Below the pieces are notes generated by a model. The model worked only from the letters and a program-made list of their open reading frames with translations, made no database searches and was not told where the DNA came from. A stretch of DNA of 64,000 nt, from assembly GCA_964385465.1 (NCBI GenBank), contig CAYLPJ010000003.1, forward strand, positions 217,741 to 281,740, read 5' to 3'. A program made the translations under genes and the position numbers. How positions within the stretch are numbered: position 1 is the stretch's first letter; each line of letters begins with the position of its first letter. The stretch comes from CAYLPJ01 sp964385465 (GTDB lineage: Bacteria > Planctomycetota > Phycisphaerae > SM23-33). Of this stretch, positions 16,663 to 24,800 are shown piece after piece.

Positions 16663-18632
16663 TCCTGGACGTCGACCGCCACGGGCCCTTCCGGCTGGGC
16701 GCGGAGTTCCTGGAGGCCTACCGAGGTCGGCCCGTGCCGTGGGGCTTCGGCGACCTGTCCCGCGTGACGTACCAGCGGACGTATCGCCGCGAGGGCGAGG
16801 ACTGGCTGGGCACGTGCCGGCGAGTCATCGAGGGCATGTTCACCGTCCAGCGCGTGCACTGTCTCGAGCGCGGCCTGTCGTGGGACGAGGCCAGGGCCCG
16901 CGCGTTCGCCCGCAACGCCTTCGAGCGCCTCTGGCGGTTCCAGTGGACGCCGCCGGGGCGGGGGCTGTGGATCATGGGCACGCGGTTCATGGCCGAGCGG
17001 GGCGGGGCGGCCCTGAACAACTGCGGCTTCGTCTCCACGCGGGACATCGACACCGACTACGCCGGGCCCTTCGTGTGGATGCTCTCGATGTCCATGCTGG
17101 GCGTCGGCGTCGGCTTCGACACGCGCGGTGCCGGCCGGGCCACCATCTCGCGCCCCGAGACCGGCGATGACCCCCACGTCATCGGCGACAGCCGCGAAGG
17201 CTGGGCCGAGGCCGTCGCCCGCCTGCTTCGGGCCTACGCCGGGGAGGGCAGGCTTCCCGCCCGGTGGGACTTCTCGGAGATCCGCCCGCGAGGGGCCAAG
17301 CTCGTCAGCTTCGGCGGCGCCGCCTCGGGCCCCGAGCCGCTGAAACGGATGCTCGAAGCGCTGGGCAGGCTCCACGACGCCTACGAGGGCCGCAAGGTCG
17401 ACAGCCGCCTGATCGTCGACACGATGAACATCATCGGCAAGTGCATCGTGGCAGGGGGCGTGCGGCGGTCGGCCCAGATCGCCTTCGGCGAGCCGGGCGA
17501 CACGCGGTTCCTCGACCTCAAGCAGGACAGGCAGAAGCTCGCCGACTATCGCTGGGTGTCCAACAACTCCATCTTCGCCGAGCGCGGCATGGACTACGCC
17601 GACGTCGCCCGCCGCACGGCCGACAACGGCGAGCCGGGCTTCCTCTGGCTGGACAACGCCCGCGCCTACGGGCGCCTGGCCGACCCGCCGAACTGGCTGG
17701 ACCGTGCCGCAGGCGGGAGCAACCCGTGCGTGGAGCAGACGCTCTGGGACAAGGAGCTGTGCTGCCTGGTGGAGACCTACCCGGCCCACCACGAGAACAT
17801 CGAGGACTACCGCCAGACGCTCCGCGTGGCCTACCAGTACGCCAAGACGGTCACGCTGGTGCCCACGGAAGACCCCGCCGCCAACGCCGTCATGCTCCGA
17901 AACCGTCGCATCGGCTGCTCGATGACCGGGATCGTCCAGGCGATCGACCGGTTCGGCTATCGGCCGTTCATGCGCTGGTGCGATGAGGCGTACGGCTACG
18001 TCCAGCACCTCGACGAGGAGTACTCCAACTGGCTCCGCGTGCCGCGGTCGATCAAGACCACCTCCGTCAAGCCGTCGGGCACGGTGAGCATTCTCGCCGG
18101 GGCGACGCCGGGCGTCCACTGGGACCACGCGCCCTACTACATCCGGCGGATACGCGTCTACGGCGATCACCCGCTCGCCGACATGTGCCGTCGGGCCAAC
18201 TACCCCGTCGAGCCCGACGCCTACGCCGACAACACGCTCGTGGTGTCCTTCCCGGTGCACGTCGAGGGCATGAGACGCTCCAAGGCCGACGTCAGCCTGC
18301 GGGAAAAGGTCGATCTCGCCGCACAGATGCAGCGGTACTGGTCGGACAACCAGGTGAGCTGCACGGCCGAGTTCGACCCCGACACCGAGGCCGGCGAGCT
18401 GCCGCACATCCTGCGGGCCTACGAAGACCGCCTCAAAGCCGTCGTGTTCCTGCCGGCCTCACGCCACGGCTACGAGCAAGCCCCGTACGAGGCAATCACC
18501 CGCGAGCGGTACGAACGGATGCGGTCGCGGATCCGCCCGCTGGAGGGTGATCTGGCCCACGAGCACGAGCAGGAGGCCCGATTCTGCGACGGGGGCGTGT
18601 GCGACTACGACCCCGCCGGGCAGGCGCCCTAG
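16659..18632 (+). CDS. nrdJ: Adenosylcobalamin-dependent class II ribonucleoside-triphosphate reductase
   Basis: Makes deoxyribonucleotides using adenosylcobalamin as radical source, independent of oxygen. The start is the ATG overlapping the previous stop (MILDVDR), giving 657 aa. Key residues fit the Lactobacillus RTPR type: redox cysteine in NNCGF (about 122), radical cysteine and glutamate in NPCVEQ (Cys357, Glu359), partner cysteine at 368, and a C-terminal swinging pair CDGGVC (643 and 648). It is shorter than the 739-aa Lactobacillus enzyme. The TAG stop shares its last base with a mobile-element end (see 18632-18794). Confidence 0.93.
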   Translation: MILDVDRHGPFRLGAEFLEAYRGRPVPWGFGDLSRVTYQRTYRREGEDWLGTCRRVIEGMFTVQRVHCLERGLSWDEARARAFARNAFERLWRFQWTPPGRGLWIMGTRFMAERGGAALNNCGFVSTRDIDTDYAGPFVWMLSMSMLGVGVGFDTRGAGRATISRPETGDDPHVIGDSREGWAEAVARLLRAYAGEGRLPARWDFSEIRPRGAKLVSFGGAASGPEPLKRMLEALGRLHDAYEGRKVDSRLIVDTMNIIGKCIVAGGVRRSAQIAFGEPGDTRFLDLKQDRQKLADYRWVSNNSIFAERGMDYADVARRTADNGEPGFLWLDNARAYGRLADPPNWLDRAAGGSNPCVEQTLWDKELCCLVETYPAHHENIEDYRQTLRVAYQYAKTVTLVPTEDPAANAVMLRNRRIGCSMTGIVQAIDRFGYRPFMRWCDEAYGYVQHLDEEYSNWLRVPRSIKTTSVKPSGTVSILAGATPGVHWDHAPYYIRRIRVYGDHPLADMCRRANYPVEPDAYADNTLVVSFPVHVEGMRRSKADVSLREKVDLAAQMQRYWSDNQVSCTAEFDPDTEAGELPHILRAYEDRLKAVVFLPASRHGYEQAPYEAITRERYERMRSRIRPLEGDLAHEHEQEARFCDGGVCDYDPAGQAP

Positions 18633-18794
18633 GCTGTGTCTGATAGATCCAATCCGGACTTCGAGCGTGCGGGATCGCGTCTGGCGGCGTTCGCCTGCAT
18701 CGGCGATTCGCAGCGGAATCGCCTGCTTCGGCGTCCTTGCCAGCCACGAACCAGCCCGCTCTCGGGCCGCGGAGCGATATATCAGACACAGCCT
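18632..18794. mobile_element. MITE-like 163-bp element with 14-bp inverted repeats and TA flanks
   Basis: GGCTGTGTCTGATA at 18632-18645 is the exact reverse complement of TATCAGACACAGCC at 18781-18794. A TA dinucleotide flanks each end (18630-18631 and 18795-18796), the duplication typical of IS630/Tc1-mariner and some IS5 elements. The interior is non-coding and has a small hairpin (CGGCGATTCGC...GGAATCGCCTG). Removing the element plus one TA restores CCC-TAA, so the insertion turned the nrdJ stop from TAA to TAG without altering the protein. No transposase is nearby, so movement would depend on an enzyme elsewhere. Confidence 0.7.
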
Positions 18795-18819
18795 AAGCGG
18801 CCCGCGCGGCGGAGGCCTG

Positions 18820-19839
18820 TCAGGAGACGATCGGGCACCCGACGGCCTTGCACGCGGCCATGGAGCCGAGGTTGTTCGCCGCCCGCTCGACGCCGTGGCG
18901 TCGGAGAATCGAGGCGGCGATGCTGGCCCGCCTCCCGCTGCCGCAGAAGGTGACGACCTCCCCGTCGGTGTCCAACTCGTCCACCTTCCCGGGCAGATGG
19001 CCGAGGAAGACGTGGACCGCGTTGTCCAGGTGCCCTGCCCGATACTCGTCGATCTTGCGGACGTCAAGCACCGTGGGCGCCTCGACCTGTCCCTGGATCC
19101 GATCGCGCAACGTGGCGGCGTGGACGACCGCGATGCTGTCGAGTTCCCTTCCCGTGACCTCCCAGGCGTGCACCCCGCCGCGAAGGTAGCCCGCGATCCG
19201 GTCGAAGCCGATTCGCGCCAGGTACCGGACGGCCGTGTCGACGTCCCTTGTGTCCGAGGCCACGAGCAGGATGTCGTGGTCGTAGTCGAGCAGGTAGCCG
19301 GCGTAGGCGGGCAGCATGTCGAGGGGTATGTTCAGGCTTCCGGGCACGAACGCGCCGCAGAAGGCCTCCGGTTCGCGGATGTCCACGACGACGCCCCGGT
19401 CGGCGGCGGCCTGAAAATCCTCGGGGTCCATCGGTCGGGGGTTGGGCAGCTCGGTCAGCGGCGGGGCCGAACCGTTCTTGTTGTACTGCTCCATCCGCTT
19501 GAAGTAGGGCGGGATGTAGTGGTGCTCGGAGGTCTTGTTGCGGATGAACTCGTCGCGGTCGCCGACCTGGAGGGCCGGGTTTGCCCGCCGCTCGAAACCC
19601 AGCGTGGAGAACTCCCTCGCGGCCATGCCGCTGCCGCAGACGCTCCCCGCGCCGTGGGCCGGGCAGACCAGCACGTGGTCGCCCAGCGGCAGGAGCTTGC
19701 CGAAGATGCTGTCGTACAGCAGCCCGGCGACCTCCTCGGCGCGGTCGGGGTAGAAGTCCGTCCGCCCCACGTCGCCGATGAACAGGGCGTCGCCGGTGAA
19801 GGCCGCCACCGCCTCCGGCGAGAAGGCCGTATCCGGCAT
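18820..19839 (-). pseudogene. MBL-fold/rhodanese fusion lacking the metallo-hydrolase N-terminus
   Basis: Relatives (about 460 aa) join a glyoxalase-II-like persulfide dioxygenase to two rhodanese domains. Here the homology begins only at FTGDALFIGDVGRTDF, the last part of the metallo-beta-lactamase fold. The HxHxDH metal motif and about 100 residues are missing. The first rhodanese (DIREPEAF) lacks an active-site Cys, as usual; the second has CGSGRRAS. The ATG at 19839 has GGGAG 8 nt upstream, so the original start and RBS may survive with an internal in-frame deletion. The dioxygenase should be dead; sulfurtransferase activity could remain. Confidence 0.75.
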
Positions 19840-20067
19840 GACGTTGCTCCCTGTGTTGCTTGCCACCGGGACAGGCGAAGCCCGGATTCTTCCCACGCCG
19901 TCATCCTATGCGGGGCGCGCAGGGCGGTTCGGGCCGGCTCTCGACGGAGGCGCGTCGCGATCCGCGCCTGGACATCGGGGCGCTTGCCCGCTATGGTACC
20001 TTGGACGATCAACGCTGTTGATCGCACCCTGCACCCACTCGTTACCTCTTTTGGAGACCTCATCGCC

Positions 20068-20922
20068 TTGCCTCACGACAGACAACCTCGCTGGCCCCAG
20101 CGGCTTGCCGGGATGCGCCCGAACGTCACGGACGTGACCTTCCCGCAGTCCGATGCCGCCGACGCCGGCACGCCGTCCCAGGACGAGGAGATCGCCGAAT
20201 TCGTCCTCGACGGCGAGCGCCGCCGTGCGCGCCTCCACGACTACGCGGACCTGTACAACGTTCCCGGGCTCTACGAAACGCTCATCTACGACAAACTCCA
20301 ATGCCGCTCGCCCTCCCGCGTGGTCTGGCTGCTGGAGGACGTGCTGACGGACCTGGAAATCCCGATGAGCGACCTCCGCGTCCTCGACGTCGGGGCGGGC
20401 AACGGCGTGGTCGGCGACGAGCTGGTCGCCGCCGGCGCGGAGCTGGTGGTCGGCCTGGACATCATTCCCGAGGCCCGCACGGCCGCCGACCGCGACCGTC
20501 CGGAGGTTTACGCCGATTACGTCGTCGCCGACCTGCTGGACCTCTCGGAGGCCGACGAGAAGACGCTCCGGCGGATGCGCCTCAACGCCCTGGTGCTGGT
20601 GGGGGCGCTGGGATTCGGCGACATGCCGGCCCCGGCGTTCGTCAAGGCGATGGACCTGATCTCCAGCGAGGGCTGGATTGCTTTCAACATCGAGGAGGGG
20701 TTCTTCCGCGGCAAGCGGACGACCGACTTCAGCAACCTGATCGCCAGCCTCAACCACGATGGCATCATCCGCTACGAAGCCACCCACCGGTACCGCCATC
20801 GCATCTCGGTGGCGGGCAAGCCCATACATTACATCGCCGTCGTCGCCCGCAAGATGCGAGACCTGCCCGATGACATCATGGACGGGTGGGTCGAGTCGGC
20901 CGCCGACGCGGACGCCACCTGA
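20068..20922 (+). CDS. Class I SAM-dependent methyltransferase
   Basis: About 284 aa with motif I LDVGAGNGVVGDEL, an acidic end of strand 2 (VVGLDIIPEA) and a post-motif region VVADLLDL. Start choice is uncertain: the TTG at 20068 has GGAG 11 nt upstream. ATG codons at 19993 and 20113 are alternatives. It is followed 15 bp later by an MttB-family methyltransferase, which suggests a shared role, but the substrate is unknown. Confidence 0.75.
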   Translation: MPHDRQPRWPQRLAGMRPNVTDVTFPQSDAADAGTPSQDEEIAEFVLDGERRRARLHDYADLYNVPGLYETLIYDKLQCRSPSRVVWLLEDVLTDLEIPMSDLRVLDVGAGNGVVGDELVAAGAELVVGLDIIPEARTAADRDRPEVYADYVVADLLDLSEADEKTLRRMRLNALVLVGALGFGDMPAPAFVKAMDLISSEGWIAFNIEEGFFRGKRTTDFSNLIASLNHDGIIRYEATHRYRHRISVAGKPIHYIAVVARKMRDLPDDIMDGWVESAADADAT

Positions 20923-20937
20923 CCGAAAGGAGACCCC

Positions 20938-22398
20938 GTGCCGAACGCCAAGCACGAGCAGCCCGGATTGCCCTCGACCCTTTACCGTCCGCTGGATGAC
21001 GCCGGCGTCAAGCGCATCGCCGAGGCGTCGCTGGACGTCCTGGCCCGATCGGGCGTGGCCGTGTATTCCCCCACGGCCCGGAAGGCCCTGTGCGATGCGG
21101 GTGCCGAGCCTGTCGACGACGGCCCCGTCGTCCGCCTGCCGAGGTCGATGGTCGAGGACGCCGTCGCGTCCAACCCGTCGTCGATCACGCTGCACTCGCG
21201 GGACGGCCAATGCGACGCGGCCCTCGAGGACAGCCGCGTGCATTACGGCACAGGCGGGACGGCGATCTACGTGCTGGACCCCGACAGCGGCGAGCGGAGG
21301 CCCTCGACCGTCGAGGACGTCATCCTCAACGCCCGCATGGTCCAGGCGCTGTCGAACATCCACGTATTCACGATCAACGTCTTCCCCAACGAGGTCGAGA
21401 ACCGCGATCACATCGACGTCAACCGCTTCTACCACGCCCTGAACAACACGACCAAGCACGTGATGGGCGGCATCTATTCTCTCGACGGCTGCAAGAACGT
21501 CGTCCGCATGGCCGAGGAGATCGCCGGCTCGCCCGAGGCCCTTCGCGAGCGGCCGTTCGTCTCGTTCATCACGCTGATCATCAGCCCGTTCAAGATCGAC
21601 GACAACTACGGCGAGATGACCTGCTACCTCGCCGAGAACAACCTGCCGGTGGTCGTGCCCACCGAGCCGATCTGCGGGACGACCGCCCCGATCACGCTGG
21701 CGGGCAACGTGCTGACCCACGTGGCCGAGACGCTGGCGGGGATCGTGCTGGTCCAGAGCGTCCGCAAGGGCGCGCCCGGCATCTGCGGCGGGGTGGGCTC
21801 CACGTGCGACCTGCGGTCGATGGGCCACCTCGGCGGGCCGATCGAGCGGGCCATGATCAACGCCGCCGTCGCCCAGCTCGCCCAGCACTTCGAGGTGCCG
21901 CTCTACTCGACGGCCGGAACGACGGACTCGAAGTCCGTGGACGTTCAGGCCGCCTACGAAAGCGCGATGTCCAGCCTGCTGGTGGCGATGTCCGGGGCGA
22001 ACTACATCCACGACATCGCCGGCCTGATGGAGGCCGACCTTACGATCGGCTACGACAAGCTGGTCATCGACGACGAGATCCTGGGCATGTGCCAGCGGGT
22101 TCTGCGAGGCATCGAGGTCGACGATGAGACGCTCGGCACGGAGATGCTCGTTCGCAAGGGCCCCGGCGAGGACTTCCTCATGGAGGAGCACACGCTGGAG
22201 CACATGCGCACCGAGTTCTTCGTCCCCCGCCTGGCCAACCGCCAGAAGCGCGAGTCGATGACGGCTGGCGAAGACGTCGCCGGGCGGGCCAAGGCGTTCG
22301 TCCAGCAGATCCGCACCACCCCGCGCGAGGACCTTCTCGACGAGCGGGTCCGCGCGAAGCTTCTTGAGATGTACCCCGAAATCAAGGCGTCGACATAG
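20938..22398 (+). CDS. Trimethylamine methyltransferase (MttB) family protein, non-pyrrolysine
   Basis: A 486-aa TIM-barrel methyltransferase starting at GTG 20938 after AAAGGAG. It has the MttB family N-terminus (STLYRPLDDAGVKRI) and core motifs (VHYGTGGTAIYVLD, GGVGSTCDLRSMGH). No in-frame TAG occurs, so it belongs to the large non-pyrrolysine branch. Characterised members of that branch demethylate quaternary amines such as glycine betaine and pass the methyl to a corrinoid protein. No MtbC-like corrinoid protein is adjacent. The genome encodes a corrinoid iron-sulfur protein and its activator in the same window, so methyl groups could in principle feed the Wood-Ljungdahl pathway; that is inference. 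Confidence 0.85.
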   Translation: MPNAKHEQPGLPSTLYRPLDDAGVKRIAEASLDVLARSGVAVYSPTARKALCDAGAEPVDDGPVVRLPRSMVEDAVASNPSSITLHSRDGQCDAALEDSRVHYGTGGTAIYVLDPDSGERRPSTVEDVILNARMVQALSNIHVFTINVFPNEVENRDHIDVNRFYHALNNTTKHVMGGIYSLDGCKNVVRMAEEIAGSPEALRERPFVSFITLIISPFKIDDNYGEMTCYLAENNLPVVVPTEPICGTTAPITLAGNVLTHVAETLAGIVLVQSVRKGAPGICGGVGSTCDLRSMGHLGGPIERAMINAAVAQLAQHFEVPLYSTAGTTDSKSVDVQAAYESAMSSLLVAMSGANYIHDIAGLMEADLTIGYDKLVIDDEILGMCQRVLRGIEVDDETLGTEMLVRKGPGEDFLMEEHTLEHMRTEFFVPRLANRQKRESMTAGEDVAGRAKAFVQQIRTTPREDLLDERVRAKLLEMYPEIKAST

Positions 22399-22446
22399 GT
22401 CGCGCCCGGATCGCATACCCGTGCGAAACGAGAGGAGAGTCCCCGA

Positions 22447-24579
22447 GTGACCGAACCACAACCTGCTGTCGCGCGCAGTCTCGCCGAGCATGTGCCCGAG
22501 ATCTTCGCCGCCAACGTGTTCTCGATCGACACGATGCGGCGGCGGCTTCCCAGGAACGTCTTCGCCTCGCTGATGAAGACCATCGAGGAGGGCGAGAAGC
22601 TCGATCCCTCCCTGGCCGACGTGCTGGCCAACGCGATGAAGGACTGGGCGATCGAGAAAGGCGCCACGCACTTCTGCCACTGGTTCCAGCCCATGACCGG
22701 CCTGACGGCCGAAAAGCATGACTCGTTCATCTCCCCCACGCCCGACGGGGACGTGCGGATGCTGTTCAACGGCAAGGAGTTGACCCGCGGCGAGCCGGAC
22801 GCGTCGAGTTTCCCCTCCGGCGGTCTGCGGGAGGGCTTCGAGGCCCGCGGCTACACCGTCTGGGACTGCACCTCCCCGGCGTTCGTCAAGGAGGACGGCT
22901 CGAACGTCTGCCTGTTCATCCCCAGCGCGTTCTGCTCCTACACGGGCAAGGCGCTGGACAACAAGACCCCGCTGCTGCGGTCGATCGAGGCCCTCAGCCA
23001 CCAGGCTGTCCGCGTGCTGCGGGCGCTCGGAGACGAGGAGACCCGCCGCGTCCAGAGCATGGTCGGCGTGGAGCAGGAGTACTTCCTCGTCGACGAGGAA
23101 CTCGCCCGACGCCGCCTCGACCTGACCATGACCGGGCGAACGCTGTTCGGGGCCGACACGCCGAAAGGCATGGCCATGTCCGTGCACTACTTCGGCAGCA
23201 TCCACGAGCGCATGGCCACGTTCATGAACGAGGTCAACGTCGAGTTGTGGAAGCTGGGCGTTTCGGCCAACACGCAGCATCACGAGATCTCGCCGTGCCA
23301 GTTCGAGGTCGCCCCCGTCTTCGGCCCGGCGAACGTCGCCACCGACCACAACCACCTGACGATGGAGGCCCTTCAGAAGGTGGCCGAGCGGAACGGGCTT
23401 CGCTGCCTGCTGCACGCCAAGCCGTTCAAGGGCTTCGGCGGCTCGGGCAAGCACCACAACTGGTCGATGATGACCGACCGCGGGGCGAACCTGCTGGACC
23501 CGGGGCGCACCCCGTGGGAGAACGAGGTGTTCCTGGTCTTCCTCTGCGCGGTCATCCGCGCGGTGGACGAGTACGCCGACGTGCTGCGGGCCAGCATCGC
23601 CAACAGCGGCAACGATCACCGGCTGGGGGCGATGGAGGCCCCGCCGGCGATCATCAGCATCTTCCTGGGCGAGCAGCTCTCCGACGTACTCGAGCGGATC
23701 GAGAAGCAGCAGGACTTCGAGGCCGGCGGGCTGGACCCGATCCGCCTGGGCGTCAGCACGCTGCCCCCGCTGCCCAAGGACACCACCGACCGCAACCGGA
23801 CCTCCCCGTTCGCCTTCACCGGCAACCGCTTCGAGTTCCGCACGCCCGGCTCCGCCCTGGCGACCGCCAAGCCGATCTTCGTGCTGAACACCATCGTCGC
23901 CGAGGTCCTCTCCGACATCGCCGACCGCCTCGAGGCCGCCGGCGACAAGGACGGCGCCGCCCAGGAGCTCGTCCGCGAGCTTATCCGGGACCACAAGCGC
24001 GTCCTCTTCGACGGCGACAGCTACAGCGACGACTGGGTCGCCGAGGCCGAGAAGCGCGGCCTGCCCAACCTCCACGATACCGTCGAGGCCTTCCAGGCCG
24101 TCCAGCGAGAGGAGGTCTTCGAGACCTTCGAGCGACGGTGCGTGCTCACCCGCGACGAGCTCTCCGCACGCATCGAGACCAACCTGACGCTCTATGCTCA
24201 GGACCTGGTCATCGAGGGCCGATGCGCCATCCGCATGGGCCGCCAGCAGATCCTCCCCCGTGCGATGGACTACTCCGGGCAGCTCGCTCGCGCCGTCGCG
24301 GCCGTCAAGGAGGCCGGGCTCCCCGGCGACCCCCAGAACGAGTGCCTCCAGAGGCTCTGCGGCCTGATCGGCGACCTCAAGACCGGGCTGGACGAGCTGG
24401 AGACCATCGTCGATGAGGTCAAGGCCGTCGAGGACGTGGAGGAACGGGCCATCGCCGCGCGCGACCGCATCCTGCCGGCCCTGCGGACCGTCCGTGCCGC
24501 CGCCGACCAGATGGAGCCGCTCGTCGACCGGGACACCTGGCCCTTCCCGACCTACGTCGAGATGCTCTGTCTGGGCTGA
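22447..24579 (+). CDS. glnN: Glutamine synthetase type III
   Basis: ATP-dependent ammonia assimilation. At 710 aa it matches the large GSIII type rather than GSI (about 470) or GSII. Supporting motifs are the GSIII opening segment, THFCHWFQPMTGLTAEKHD, the VEQEYFLVD metal-site strand, and KPFKGFGGSGKHHNWSM. The C-terminal quarter is helical (VAAVKEAGLPGDPQNE), as in this class. The start is GTG at 22447, preceded by GAGAGGAGAG. It lies 48 bp after the MttB-family gene. GSIII is common in anaerobes and Planctomycetes. Confidence 0.95.
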   Translation: MTEPQPAVARSLAEHVPEIFAANVFSIDTMRRRLPRNVFASLMKTIEEGEKLDPSLADVLANAMKDWAIEKGATHFCHWFQPMTGLTAEKHDSFISPTPDGDVRMLFNGKELTRGEPDASSFPSGGLREGFEARGYTVWDCTSPAFVKEDGSNVCLFIPSAFCSYTGKALDNKTPLLRSIEALSHQAVRVLRALGDEETRRVQSMVGVEQEYFLVDEELARRRLDLTMTGRTLFGADTPKGMAMSVHYFGSIHERMATFMNEVNVELWKLGVSANTQHHEISPCQFEVAPVFGPANVATDHNHLTMEALQKVAERNGLRCLLHAKPFKGFGGSGKHHNWSMMTDRGANLLDPGRTPWENEVFLVFLCAVIRAVDEYADVLRASIANSGNDHRLGAMEAPPAIISIFLGEQLSDVLERIEKQQDFEAGGLDPIRLGVSTLPPLPKDTTDRNRTSPFAFTGNRFEFRTPGSALATAKPIFVLNTIVAEVLSDIADRLEAAGDKDGAAQELVRELIRDHKRVLFDGDSYSDDWVAEAEKRGLPNLHDTVEAFQAVQREEVFETFERRCVLTRDELSARIETNLTLYAQDLVIEGRCAIRMGRQQILPRAMDYSGQLARAVAAVKEAGLPGDPQNECLQRLCGLIGDLKTGLDELETIVDEVKAVEDVEERAIAARDRILPALRTVRAAADQMEPLVDRDTWPFPTYVEMLCLG

Positions 24580-24800
24580 TCCCCCCCGCCGGTTCCCGCG
24601 GGCAGCGGCGCGGACGAGGCCGAGAAGCGCCCGTCGCGCCGCCGCCCGGGGGCCGCGAGTGCCCTTTCCCTCCGGCACCGCCAGCAGCTTCACGCAACAA
24701 ACGGGCAGGATCGGGCATTCGACCCGGGCCGCCCGTGGCGTAGCATGTCCCCTGCGCGGGCCGGGAGGCGTCCGGCCCGCCGCCGGGAAAGGAGCATCGC

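Noticed and set aside
20938..22398. Possible pyrrolysine-containing MttB.
   Set aside because: No in-frame TAG occurs; it belongs to the non-pyrrolysine branch.
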